A DNA stretch of 12,389 bases from Bordetella parapertussis (GCA_945863085.1 CAMBCD010000044.1:1-12389); one strand, 5' to 3'. Numbered from the stretch's first letter, positions 1 through 6,964 are shown. Notes: generated by a model from the sequence alone, not told the origin. Translations and numbers: made by a program.

Positions 1-127
1 CTCGATGTTCGGCTGGATGAACCGCTGGAACGACACGCTGGCCACACAACTTGAAGAGCATCCCCTGCACTTTGCCCGGGAACACCTCACGGCATCCGGA
101 TGGACGCCCGGTGTACATGCGAAATAA
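1..127 (+). CDS. AhpD/carboxymuconolactone decarboxylase-like protein, C-terminal end only
   Basis: Only the last 41 codons are in the window, read from base 2 to the TAA at 125-127. The visible tail (M-F-G-W-M-N-R-W-N-D-T ... G-W-x-x-G-x-H) matches the C-terminus of the AhpD-like selenoprotein at 1238-1852, with about 24 of 40 residues identical by eye. It is therefore a second member of the same alkylhydroperoxidase/carboxymuconolactone-decarboxylase family. The CxxC (or CxxU) active site lies upstream of the window, so I cannot say whether this copy uses cysteine or selenocysteine. The DUF302 gene starts 16 nt after its stop, which suggests co-transcription. Family assignment rests on similarity to the neighbour, not on a catalytic motif. 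Confidence 0.8.
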   Translation, partial: SMFGWMNRWNDTLATQLEEHPLHFAREHLTASGWTPGVHAK

Positions 128-132
128 CCAAC

Positions 133-138
133 AGGAGA
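133..138 (+). promoter_or_regulatory. Ribosome binding site of the DUF302 gene
   Basis: AGGAGA lies 5 nt before the ATG at 144. It decides the start: the longer frame from base 51 would overlap the upstream gene and has no such site, whereas the 144 start also opens directly into a signal peptide. Confidence 0.7.
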
Positions 139-143
139 CCGCG

Positions 144-593
144 ATGAATATTTTCCGGATGATGGTTGTGCTGATGCTGTCGGCGCTCGCTGCGACGAGC
201 CTGGCTGCGGACGGCCTGGTTGCCGTGAAGAGTCCCCACAGTGTCAAGGACACTCTGGATCGGCTGGAGGCTGCGGCCAAAGGCAAGGGGCTGAATGTGT
301 TCCTGCGGCTTGATCACGCTGCCGGCGCGCAAAAAATCGGCAAAACCCTGCGCCCCACGGAATTGCTGGTCTTCGGCAATCCCCAGGGGGGCACGCTGCT
401 GATGGAATGTGCGCAGACAGCCGGTATCGATCTGCCGCTGAAGGCGCTGGCCTGGCAGGATGCCGCGGGACAGGTCTGGCTGGGCTACAACGATCCGCGC
501 TTTCTTGCAAAACGTCATGATGCCGGCGATTGCGCCGTAGCTCCCAATCTGCTGAAAGCCCTCGCTGGCCTGGCGGCCGAAGCCGTACGCTGA
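144..593 (+). CDS. Secreted DUF302 family protein
   Basis: This 149-aa protein has an N-terminal signal peptide (roughly residues 1-23: a short start, hydrophobic V-V-L-M-L-S-A-L-A-A, then cleavage near S-L-A-A), so it should be exported to the periplasm. The rest fits the DUF302 domain: G-L-V-A-V-K-S near residue 26, a central L-L-V-F-G-N-P element, and the late W-L-G-Y-N-D-P segment. The biochemical role of DUF302 is not established. The start at 144 is chosen for the AGGAGA ribosome binding site and the signal peptide. It sits between an AhpD-like gene and a TetR regulator, and its TGA overlaps the regulator's ATG by one base (TGATG), so the two are translationally coupled. A role beside redox enzymes is inference from position only. 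Confidence 0.8.
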   Translation: MNIFRMMVVLMLSALAATSLAADGLVAVKSPHSVKDTLDRLEAAAKGKGLNVFLRLDHAAGAQKIGKTLRPTELLVFGNPQGGTLLMECAQTAGIDLPLKALAWQDAAGQVWLGYNDPRFLAKRHDAGDCAVAPNLLKALAGLAAEAVR

Positions 594-1177
594 TGGCGAG
601 GCCGCGTGAATTTGAACCCGGCGCCGCGCTGGAACGCGCGATGCAGGCTTTCTGGGCGAAAGGTTACAAGGCGACTTCGCTGGATGACCTCTGCACGGCG
701 ACCGGATTAAGCCGCTCCAGCCTCTACGCGGCGTTCGGTGGTAAACGCGCTTTGCTGCATCGCTCGCTGGCCCGCTACGAGGAGGAGGCTGTTACTCGCA
801 TTACCGCGGCGCTGGCAAAGCCGTTGCCGATACGCGAGGCCGTTGCCGGATTTGTCGGTGAATTGATCGACCGCATTGTTGCCGGGCCGGGGCGTGCGGG
901 TTGTTTTATCGGTAATTGCGCGGCCGAGCTCGCCGGGCAGGACCGCGTCACCGCGGCCCGTGTCCGGCAAAGCCTGGCACGCATAGAAGGAACATTTTCT
1001 GATGCGCTTGCCCGCGCGCAGGTGCGAGGCGAAATCAGGGCTGATGCGGACGTCGCATCGCTGGCCCGTTTCCTGGTGTCCGGAATCCAGGGCTTGCGGC
1101 TGGTCGGCAAGGCCAATCCGGATCGTGCGGCACTGTCCGACATTGCGGCAGTCATGCTGCGCTGTCTTGATCGCTGA
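593..1177 (+). CDS. TetR/AcrR family transcriptional regulator
   Basis: This 194-aa protein starts M-A-R-P-R-E-F, the usual opening of this TetR subgroup. A helix-turn-helix follows at about residues 28-50 (T-S-L-D-D-L-C-T-A-T-G-L-S-R-S-S-L-Y-A-A-F-G), matching the TetR_N domain. The C-terminal part (residues 60-194) would bind a ligand and form the dimer; it contains G-C-F-I-G-N-C and is not informative about the ligand. The ATG at 593 overlaps the stop of the DUF302 gene, and the frame upstream of it is just the shadow of that gene. The AhpD-like selenoprotein gene follows after 60 nt containing a tandem repeat. Local control of the selenoprotein genes is a reasonable inference: many TetR proteins repress adjacent genes and respond to a small toxic or oxidising compound. 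Confidence 0.9.
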   Translation: MARPREFEPGAALERAMQAFWAKGYKATSLDDLCTATGLSRSSLYAAFGGKRALLHRSLARYEEEAVTRITAALAKPLPIREAVAGFVGELIDRIVAGPGRAGCFIGNCAAELAGQDRVTAARVRQSLARIEGTFSDALARAQVRGEIRADADVASLARFLVSGIQGLRLVGKANPDRAALSDIAAVMLRCLDR

Positions 1178-1200
1178 AAAATGTCCGGCGATTTGGGTCG

Positions 1201-1220
1201 AACAATTTAAAACAATTCAA
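1201..1220 (+). repeat. Tandem 10-bp direct repeat upstream of the AhpD-like selenoprotein gene
   Basis: Two adjacent 10-mers, AACAATTTAA and AACAATTCAA, differ at one base. They are spaced one DNA helical turn apart and lie just before the ribosome binding site AGAGGAG (1224-1230). This A/T-rich patch stands out in a GC-rich region. It could be a regulator binding site or a leader element; the sequence does not show which, and it is not a palindrome as many TetR operators are. Confidence 0.5.
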
Positions 1221-1237
1221 AAAAGAGGAGAGCAAAC

Positions 1238-1852
1238 ATGAACGGAACCGAAAAACCCGATCCGCGGCTGGCGCCGCTGCCGCAGGAAACCACACCCGAA
1301 CTCGCGGGTGCATTCCAGACCTACGTGAGGGTGCTCGGTTTCGTGCCCAACAGCGTGCTGATCATGCAGCGCAAACCGAAGCTGGTGCAGGCGCTGTCAC
1401 AACTGGCTGCGGCAGTATGGGATCCGGAAAGTGAAGTGCCGGTGGGTTTCAAGCGCATGCTGGCGCATGTGGCGAGCCGGGCGCACGGCTGCCATTACTG
1501 AATGGCGCACACGGCCGGGGCGGCGCTCGGGCTGGGTATTGATGAAAAAAAACTGGAAGCGGTATGGGAGTTTCGCAGCAACCCGCTTTTTACTGCTGCG
1601 GAGCGGGCAGCACTGGAAGTCGCCATTGCCGGCGCGGCACAACCCAATGCGGTTGACGAAGCCATGTTTGCCGAACTCAAGCGGCACTGGAACGAAGGGC
1701 AGATCGTGGAAATTGTCGCGGTCATCGCCATGTTCGGCTTCATGAACCGCTGGAACGACACCATGGCGACGCCGCTGGAAGAGGAGCCGATCCATGTCGG
1801 CGAGAAACATCTGGCAAAAAGCGGCTGGGACGTGGGCAAACACCGGCGCTGA
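1238..1852 (+). CDS. AhpD-like selenoprotein (CxxU), read through in-frame TGA at 1499-1501
   Basis: Read through one TGA, this is a 204-aa alkylhydroperoxidase/carboxymuconolactone-decarboxylase family protein. The active-site segment is A-S-R-A-H-G-C85-H-Y-Sec88-M-A-H91-T-A-G. Homologues have G-C-x-Y-C-x-A-H-T, so the TGA replaces exactly the second cysteine of the CxxC redox pair. Residues 1-84 (including F-V-P-N-S-V-L-I-M-Q-R-K-P) and 89-204 (ending N-R-W-N-D-T ... G-W-D-V-G-K-H) both belong to the family, and the latter resembles the tail of the gene at 1-127. AhpD-like enzymes reduce peroxides with an attacking thiol or selenol; CxxU members are known. The ribosome binding site AGAGGAG lies 7 nt before ATG 1238. 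A hairpin at 1509-1537 is the candidate SECIS. The peroxide substrate and electron donor are unknown. A sequencing error or pseudogene is possible but unlikely, given the precise position and the same arrangement in the next gene. Confidence 0.88.
1509..1537 (+). promoter_or_regulatory. Candidate SECIS hairpin for the AhpD-like selenoprotein
   Basis: The sequence just after the TGA (1499-1501) can fold as follows: AC/GT at 1509-1510 with 1536-1537, an A-G mismatch, CGGCC (1512-1516) with GGCTG (1530-1534, one G-U), a G-G mismatch, and GGG (1518-1520) with CTC (1526-1528, one G-U). This leaves the apical loop CGGCG (1521-1525). Counting the U of UGA as 1, the loop spans positions 23-27, close to the loop of the E. 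coli fdhF SECIS, and it has a G in the first two loop bases. The stem is imperfect, so the exact pairing is uncertain. Confidence 0.55.
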
Positions 1853-1885
1853 TGCGCATCACGGCACTGACAGGGAGAACACGGC

Positions 1886-3106
1886 ATGGCACGAATGACG
1901 GATTTTTCGGACGCGGAGCAGCATCACCATCTCGACAAGATCAAGGATTTCCCGGATTTCGGCGAGACGCCGTTTGTTGCCGGGCCGGCACTGGCCCAGC
2001 GTCGCGTCGCAATCGTCACCACGGCCGGGCTGCACCTGCGCAGTGACCGCCCGTTTGACAGCGGAGCCGCCGATTACCGCGTGATCCCCGGCGATGCGCC
2101 GGCCGCGGACCTGATCATGAGCCATCTGTCGGTCAATTTTGACCGCACCGGTTTCCAGGAAGACATCAATGTCGTGTTTCCGCTGGACCGGCTGCGCGAA
2201 CTCGTGACGGAGGGTGTTATTGGTTCAGTGGCTGAAATCCACTATTCGTTCATGGGTGCCACGCAGATGCGTGCGCTTGAAGCGAAGGCGCGTGAGCTCG
2301 CGGGGTTACTGAAAAAAGACTGCGTCGACGCGGTGCTGCTGAGTCCCGTCTGACCGAACTGCACGTGCGCCGTGGGCGCACTGGGTCATTACCTGGAACG
2401 CGAAGGCATCCCGACTGCGCAGATTAGCCTGATCCGCGAACAGACTGCGGCGATCCGTCCGCCACGCGCATTGTGGGTGCCGTTCATGCTTGGCCGCCCG
2501 TTCGGTGCACCCGATGCGCCGGATTTCCAGCGCAGCGTATTGCGGGCGCTGCTGTCCTTGTTCGAGCGCGCCGCAGGTCCGGTGCTGGAGGATTTTCCCG
2601 AAGACGCACCTGCCGACAAGGGGCAGGAAGGCGGCTTTGCCTGTCCGGTGAGTTTTGCCGCGGAGCAGACGCAAAACGAAGGATTGGCCGGCGCTGTGCG
2701 CAATGAAGTCGCACAACTGTCGTCATGGTATGAGCTGGCGCTGCGCCGTCGAGGCCGTACTACGGTAGGTGTATTCGGAAAGTCAGTGGATGTGGCTGTC
2801 GGCCATGTGGTTTCATACCTCGATGGCCAACCCGAAGCTCCGCCATCGGGCATGACGGCGGGAACTGCGGTCAAACGTGCCTGCGACGACATCAAGGCGT
2901 ATTACTGTGAAGCGGCTGCCGCGCAACCGGGCAATCTTTCGTCACGGGCGATCGAACAATGGTTCTGGGGCGAGACCGCGGCGGCACGGGCGCTGCTGGT
3001 GATCCGCGACCTCTGTCTGGCCAGTGATGATGCATCGCTGAAACCCCTGGGCAAACTGAGCCTGATTCCGCGCGCCGTGAGTGCTGCCGGAGGCCGGAAA
3101 ACATAA
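1886..3106 (+). CDS. GrdB/PrdB-related selenoprotein (UxxC), read through in-frame TGA at 2351-2353
   Basis: Read through one TGA, this is a 406-aa member of the glycine/sarcosine/betaine/D-proline reductase selenoprotein B family. Residues 75-125 carry the family core (S-H-L-S-V-N-F-D-R-T-G-F-Q-x-D-x-N, then P-L-D-R-L-R-E-L and H-Y-S-F-M-G). The redox centre is D-A-V-L-L-S-P-V-Sec156-P-N-C159-T-C161, where GrdB/PrdB proteins also carry selenocysteine; the frame then continues G-A-L-G-H-Y-L-E-R-E-G-I-P-T. The C-terminal half (about residues 279-395: S-S-W-Y-E-L-A-L-R-R-R-G-R-T-T-V-G, then W-F-W-G-E-T-A-A) is an extension I recall from proteobacterial homologues, not from classical GrdB. True glycine reductase also needs GrdA and GrdC, which are absent here, so glycine reduction should not be assumed. 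The ribosome binding site AGGGAGA lies 7 nt upstream; the gene follows the AhpD-like selenoprotein after 33 nt. Substrate unknown. Confidence 0.88.
2365..2381 (+). promoter_or_regulatory. Candidate SECIS hairpin for the GrdB-related selenoprotein
   Basis: GTGCGCC (2365-2371) and GGCGCAC (2375-2381) form a perfect 7-bp stem with a GUG loop (2372-2374). Counting the U of UGA (2351) as 1, the loop G-U falls at 22-23; the SelB-contacting G-U of the E. coli fdhF SECIS is at 23-24. The stem begins 11 nt after the TGA. Stem, loop bases and distance all fit a bacterial SECIS. Confidence 0.78.
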
Positions 3107-3149
3107 GATTTTCACCCTTGTCACGATGCGGGCGCTGCGCCGTCCGACA

Positions 3150-3179
3150 TTGACCGCAAGCCACTGATTGGGCTACATT
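3150..3179 (+). promoter_or_regulatory. Candidate sigma-70 promoter for xseB-ispA-dxs-folE
   Basis: TTGACC (3150-3155, five of six to the -35 consensus) and TACATT (3174-3179, four of six to the -10) are separated by 18 bp. They lie 30-59 nt upstream of xseB, in the 102-bp gap after the selenoprotein gene. I see no convincing terminator in the same gap, so read-through from upstream is possible. Confidence 0.45.
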
Positions 3180-3208
3180 TCCTGTCCTTTCTGCGGGTCG
3201 CGCGCCTC

Positions 3209-3460
3209 ATGACAAAAACTCCAAAATCCTCTTCGGCTGCACCCACCGCAACTAATCCCTCTTTTGAATCCGCCCTCGCGGAGCTCGAAAAAATCGTCGA
3301 GGCCATGGAAGAGGGCCAGATGCCGCTGGAACAATCGCTGGCGGCCTACAAGCGCGGCGCGGAACTGCTCAAACTGTGCCAGACCCAGCTTCAGGATGCC
3401 CAGCAGCAGGTGAAAATCCTCGAAAGCGGCGTGCTGAAAAATTTCGGCACAGCCGAATAG
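3209..3460 (+). CDS. xseB: Exodeoxyribonuclease VII small subunit
   Basis: This 83-aa protein has the XseB signature: F-E-S-A-L-A-E-L-E-K-I-V-E-A-M-E-E-G-Q-M-P-L-E-Q-S-L-A-A-Y-K-R-G-A-E-L at about residues 19-53. The rest of the helix (L-L-K-L-C-Q-T-Q-L ... Q-Q-V-K-I-L) would form the helical hairpin that packs on the large subunit XseA. The first 18 residues are low-complexity (S/T/A/P) and probably disordered. Exonuclease VII degrades single-stranded DNA to oligonucleotides in repair and recombination; xseA is not in the window. The gene heads the isoprenoid cluster, an order common in proteobacteria. The ATG at 3209 lacks a strong ribosome binding site, but no better in-frame start is visible. 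Confidence 0.95.
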   Translation: MTKTPKSSSAAPTATNPSFESALAELEKIVEAMEEGQMPLEQSLAAYKRGAELLKLCQTQLQDAQQQVKILESGVLKNFGTAE

Positions 3461-3487
3461 CCGTTTTCGGCAATCCTCTTTCCCATC

Positions 3488-4384
3488 GTGACCGCCCCCG
3501 ATTTCCAGGCCTGGGCCGCAGCCGGGCAACAGCGCATCGAAGCCTTTCTGCAGCGCGCGTTGCCGCAGCAGGACATCGCGCCGCAGCGCCTGCATGCAGC
3601 GATGCGTTATGCCGTGCTCGGCGCCGGCAAACGGGTGCGGCCGCTGCTGGCCTACGCCGCGGGTGAGTTGTCGCAGGCCGATCCCGAGCGGGTGACGGTG
3701 GCCGGTGCCGCGGTGGAAATCATCCACGCTTATTCGCTGGTGCATGACGACCTGCCGTGTATGGATGACGATGTATTGCGTCGGGGCAAACCGACCTGCC
3801 ATGTTGAGTTCGATGAAGCCACCGCCTTGCTGGTCGGCGATGCATTACAAAGCCTGTCTTTCCAGTTGCTCGGCGAATATCGCCTGGCTGACGATGCCAA
3901 TGCGCAACTCGAAATGGTCAAACTGCTGGCGATTGCCGCGGGTTCGCGCGGCATGGCCGGCGGCCAGGCCATCGATCTCGCAGCGGTCGGCAAAAACCTG
4001 AGCGTGCCGGAACTCGAATTCATGCACATCCACAAAACCGGCGCGCTGATCCGCGCCGCGGCAGTGCTCGGCGCGCGTTGCGGCAGCGGTTTGACTGAAA
4101 GTGAATTTTCCCGCGTCGACACTTTCGCCAAGGCCGTGGGGTTGGCGTTCCAGGTGGTCGATGACGTGCTGGATGCAGAAGCGCCGACGGCGACTCTGGG
4201 TAAAACTGCGGGCAAGGATGCCGAGCAGGGCAAACCGACCTATGTCAGCGCCATGGGTATTGCCCAGGCCAAAACGCTGGCCGGTGAATTGCGCGAGCAA
4301 GCGCTGAAGGCGATTGCGCCCTTTGGCGCCCGAGGGGCTCGGCTGGCGCAATTGGCGGATTTCATCGTGTTGCGCAAGTTCTGA
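3488..4384 (+). CDS. ispA: Farnesyl diphosphate synthase (geranyltranstransferase)
   Basis: This 298-aa protein condenses isopentenyl diphosphate with dimethylallyl and geranyl diphosphate to give farnesyl diphosphate, for quinones, undecaprenyl phosphate and other isoprenoids. It has the first Asp-rich motif D87-D-L-P-C-M-D93-D-D with the two-residue insertion typical of bacterial type II FPP synthases, followed by L-R-R-G, and the second motif D225-D-V-L-D229. The G-A-G-K-R-V-R-P segment (45-52) supplies the diphosphate-binding lysine and arginines, and H-K-T-G-A-L is at 182-187. The start is a GTG at 3488, 27 nt after xseB; no good ribosome binding site is visible, so coupling to xseB is likely. 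Length matches the family. dxs follows after 12 nt; its product makes the first MEP-pathway intermediate. Confidence 0.96.
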   Translation: MTAPDFQAWAAAGQQRIEAFLQRALPQQDIAPQRLHAAMRYAVLGAGKRVRPLLAYAAGELSQADPERVTVAGAAVEIIHAYSLVHDDLPCMDDDVLRRGKPTCHVEFDEATALLVGDALQSLSFQLLGEYRLADDANAQLEMVKLLAIAAGSRGMAGGQAIDLAAVGKNLSVPELEFMHIHKTGALIRAAAVLGARCGSGLTESEFSRVDTFAKAVGLAFQVVDDVLDAEAPTATLGKTAGKDAEQGKPTYVSAMGIAQAKTLAGELREQALKAIAPFGARGARLAQLADFIVLRKF

Positions 4385-4388
4385 GAGA
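4383..4388 (+). promoter_or_regulatory. Probable ribosome binding site of dxs
   Basis: GAGAGA overlaps the ispA stop codon and lies 8 nt before the ATG at 4397. The in-frame ATGs at 4427 and 4457 have weaker upstream sequences, so 4397 is preferred; the 4457 start would give the more usual M-Y-E-L-L N-terminus. Confidence 0.45.
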
Positions 4389-4396
4389 ATGGCGAC

Positions 4397-6298
4397 ATGA
4401 GTGCAGATCTGAGCGGAACATTAACCATGAGCGGGGCGGGGTCGCAGGACAGGCCGATGTATGAACTGCTGAAGTCGGTGACGACACCGCAGGACTTGCG
4501 CTTGCTGGAGCGCAGCCAGTTGCCGCGGCTGGCCACGGAGTTGCGTGCCTACCTGATTGATTCGGTCAGCCAGACCGGTGGCCATCTCTCATCCAACCTC
4601 GGCACCGTTGAACTGACCATTGCGCTGCATTATGTCTATGACACGCCGCAGGACCGGCTGGTATGGGACGTCGGCCACCAGACCTACGGCCACAAAATCC
4701 TCACCGGCCGCCGCGAGGCGATGAAAAACCTGCGCATGTGGCAGGGCATTTCTGGTTTCCCGCAGCGTGCGGAATCCGAGTACGACGCTTTTGGCACCGC
4801 ACATTCCAGCACTTCGATTAGCGCCGCACTCGGCATGGCGGTGGCAGCCAAGCTGAAAGGTGAACCGCGACGCGCGGTGGCGATCATCGGCGACGGCGCG
4901 ATGACCGCGGGCATGGCTTTCGAAGCGCTGAATAACGCCGGCGACATGGATGTTGACCTGCTGGTGATCCTGAACGACAACGACATGTCGATTTCACCGC
5001 CGGTGGGTGCGCTGAACAAATACCTCGCCAAGCTGATGTCAGGCCGTTTCTACGCCGCGGCCAAGGGCCTCGGCGAAAAAGTGCTGGGCGATCTTGCTCG
5101 CCGCGCCGAGGAACACGTCAAGGGTATGGTCACGCCAGGCACGATGTTCGAGGAATTCGGCTTCAACTACATCGGCCCTATCGACGGCCACGACCTTGAT
5201 GCGCTGATTCCGACGCTGCACAACATCAAGCGCCTGAAGGGACCGCAGTTCCTGCACGTGGTCACGCGCAAGGGCCAGGGTTACAAACTCGCCGAAGTGG
5301 ATCCGATTCTGTATCACGGCGTTTCGAAGTTCGACCATACCAGCGGCATCGCCAGCGGCAAGTCCGGCGGCAAACCCTCGTACACGCAGGTCTTCGGCGA
5401 ATGGCTGTGCGACATGGCGGCGAAAGATTCGCGCCTGGTGGCGATCACGCCGGCGATGCGCGAAGGTTCGGGCATGGTCAAGTACGCCGCCGAGTATCCC
5501 GACCGTTATTTTGATGTCGGCATCGCCGAACAGCATGCGGTGACCTTTGCCGCGGGCATTGCCTGCGAAGGTCAAAAACCGGTGGTGGCGATTTATTCGA
5601 CCTTCCTGCAGCGCGGTTACGACCAGCTGATCCATGACGTGCAGATCCAGAACCTGCCGGTGATCTTCGCGCTGGATCGTGGCGGCCTGGTCGGCGCCGA
5701 CGGCGCCACGCACAACGGCAGCTTTGACCTGAGTTACCTGCGCTGCCTGCCCAACATGACGGTGATGACGCCCTCCGATGAAAACGAATGCCGGCAGATG
5801 CTCTACACCGCATTCCAGATGAACTCTCCAGTGGCGGTGCGTTATCCGCGTGGCACCGGACCCGGTGTGGCCGTGCAAAAGGAAATGACCGCGCTGCCGG
5901 TCGGCCGCGGTGAAGTGCGGCGTCAGGGCAAGGGCGGGATTGCGATTCTTGCTTTTGGTTCGATGGTGGCGCCGGCTCTGGCTGCCGCCGAAGAATTCGA
6001 CGCGACGGTCGCCAATATGCGTTTTGTCAAACCGCTGGATACCGATCTGGTGCGCGAGCTGGCGGAGAAACACGGCCTGCTGGTGACCATCGAAGAAAAC
6101 GTGATCATGGGCGGCGCCGGCAGTGCGGTGCTGGAATCCCTGCAGCAGCAGGGCTGCATGGTGCCGGTGCTGCAGCTTGGATTGCCCGACCGTTTCATCG
6201 AGCAAGGTGACCCGGCGGTGCAACTCGCCAGCATCGGCCTCGACGCCACTGGCATCGCCGCATCGATTCGTGCGCGGCTTGCAGTGCAAACCAAATGA
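4397..6298 (+). CDS. dxs: 1-deoxy-D-xylulose-5-phosphate synthase
   Basis: This 633-aa thiamine-diphosphate enzyme joins pyruvate and glyceraldehyde 3-phosphate to DXP, the entry step of the MEP isoprenoid pathway; DXP is also a precursor of thiamine and pyridoxal. Visible motifs: [15 protein letters not shown] (59-73), the ThDP/Mg motif G165-D-G through N-D-N-D-M-S-I (193-199), the catalytic glutamate E378 in [10 protein letters not shown], and the [18 protein letters not shown] transketolase-type block. The first 20 residues exceed what most homologues have, so ATG 4427 or 4457 could be the true start. It is 12 nt from ispA, and its stop overlaps an ATG of the folE frame (ATGA at 6295-6298). 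No frame damage is seen. The large antisense frame over this gene is a shadow. Confidence 0.97.
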   Translation: MSADLSGTLTMSGAGSQDRPMYELLKSVTTPQDLRLLERSQLPRLATELRAYLIDSVSQTGGHLSSNLGTVELTIALHYVYDTPQDRLVWDVGHQTYGHKILTGRREAMKNLRMWQGISGFPQRAESEYDAFGTAHSSTSISAALGMAVAAKLKGEPRRAVAIIGDGAMTAGMAFEALNNAGDMDVDLLVILNDNDMSISPPVGALNKYLAKLMSGRFYAAAKGLGEKVLGDLARRAEEHVKGMVTPGTMFEEFGFNYIGPIDGHDLDALIPTLHNIKRLKGPQFLHVVTRKGQGYKLAEVDPILYHGVSKFDHTSGIASGKSGGKPSYTQVFGEWLCDMAAKDSRLVAITPAMREGSGMVKYAAEYPDRYFDVGIAEQHAVTFAAGIACEGQKPVVAIYSTFLQRGYDQLIHDVQIQNLPVIFALDRGGLVGADGATHNGSFDLSYLRCLPNMTVMTPSDENECRQMLYTAFQMNSPVAVRYPRGTGPGVAVQKEMTALPVGRGEVRRQGKGGIAILAFGSMVAPALAAAEEFDATVANMRFVKPLDTDLVRELAEKHGLLVTIEENVIMGGAGSAVLESLQQQGCMVPVLQLGLPDRFIEQGDPAVQLASIGLDATGIAASIRARLAVQTK

Positions 6299-6319
6299 AG
6301 CCGCATGAACTAAACATGC

Positions 6320-6325
6320 GGGAAG
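6320..6325 (+). promoter_or_regulatory. Ribosome binding site deciding the folE start
   Basis: GGGAAG lies 8 nt before the ATG at 6334. The longer frame from 6295 (ATGA overlap with the dxs stop) has no comparable site and adds 13 residues not expected in FolE. Confidence 0.6.
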
Positions 6326-6333
6326 AAAACGCC

Positions 6334-6930
6334 ATGGATGGTTATTCCAAGATCGAGCAGTACAACCCGGTAACCATCAAAAGCATTGCCGACAAGTATC
6401 GCGACATCCTGAAAGATGTTGGCGAGGATCCTGATCGTGAAGGCCTGCTCAAGACGCCGGAACGTGTAGCCAAGGCGCTGCAATACCTGACCCACGGTTA
6501 CGACCTCGACCCGGCGGAAATCCTGCGCTCGGCGATGTTCACCGAGAAATACCAGCAGATGGTGATCGTACGCGACATCGAGGTGTATTCGCTGTGCGAA
6601 CATCACATGCTGCCTTTTTTTGGCAAGGCGCATGTCGCCTACATTCCGAAAGGCCGCATCGTCGGCCTGTCGAAAGTGCCGCGTGTGGTGGATGCTTTTG
6701 CGCGCCGACTGCAGGTGCAGGAGCGGCTGACGGTGCAGATTCGCGACTGCATCCAGGAAACGCTGGATCCCGCGGGTGTTGCGGTGGTGATCGAAGCGCA
6801 GCACATGTGCATGATCATGCGCGGCATCCAGAAACAGAATTCGATCGCGTCGACGTCGGCGTTCACCGGCGAATTCAACAAGGACGTGACCCGCGCCGAA
6901 TTCCTGCGTTTGATCGCCCCCCGCACGTGA
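6334..6930 (+). CDS. folE: GTP cyclohydrolase I (type IA)
   Basis: This 198-aa enzyme converts GTP to 7,8-dihydroneopterin triphosphate, the first step of folate and pterin synthesis. Zinc ligands are visible: C88 and H91 in [12 protein letters not shown], and C159 in [10 protein letters not shown]. The flanking family motifs [11 protein letters not shown] and R-L-Q-V-Q-E-R-L-T are intact. The N-terminal [15 protein letters not shown] is typical. Start 6334 is chosen for its ribosome binding site; 6295 would give 211 aa and overlap dxs. It is probably the last gene of the xseB-ispA-dxs-folE unit: an A/T-rich stretch and a candidate new promoter follow it. No link between dxs and folE chemistry is needed to explain the pairing. 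Confidence 0.96.
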   Translation: MDGYSKIEQYNPVTIKSIADKYRDILKDVGEDPDREGLLKTPERVAKALQYLTHGYDLDPAEILRSAMFTEKYQQMVIVRDIEVYSLCEHHMLPFFGKAHVAYIPKGRIVGLSKVPRVVDAFARRLQVQERLTVQIRDCIQETLDPAGVAVVIEAQHMCMIMRGIQKQNSIASTSAFTGEFNKDVTRAEFLRLIAPRT

Positions 6931-6937
6931 ATAAAAT
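6910..6937 (+). promoter_or_regulatory. Candidate promoter for ribBA
   Basis: TTGATC (6910-6915, four of six) and TAAAAT (6932-6937, five of six) are separated by 16 bp, straddling the end of folE. The A/T-rich stretch 6931-6957 contains AATAAAAT twice. Transcription from here would give a leader of about 50 nt before the ribBA start. Confidence 0.4.
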
Positions 6938-6964
6938 AGTAATAAAATCAAATACTTACGGTAC

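Noticed and set aside
1502..1852. Separate 116-aa gene starting at the ATG after the TGA
   Set aside because: It has no ribosome binding site of its own, begins in the middle of the CxxC active site, and continues the upstream frame; it is the second part of one selenoprotein.
2372..3106. Separate 244-aa gene starting with GTG
   Set aside because: It is in frame with 1886-2353, lacks a ribosome binding site, and omits the U-P-N-C motif; read-through gives one 406-aa family protein.
1238..3106. Two pseudogenes or sequencing errors
   Set aside because: Each gene has only one stop, both are TGA, both replace a redox Cys/Sec position, and both are followed by hairpins; decay or error would not choose these sites twice.
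1886..3106. Complete glycine reductase system
   Set aside because: GrdA, GrdE-type proprotein and GrdC/GrdD genes are absent from the window, and the protein has a different C-terminal half.
3131..3141. Terminator after the GrdB-related gene (GGCG-CTG-CGCC)
   Set aside because: The stem is 4 bp and no T-run follows.
5039..6289. 416-aa open frame on the minus strand
   Set aside because: It lies wholly inside dxs and has the His/Arg/Gln-rich composition of a GC-rich antisense shadow.
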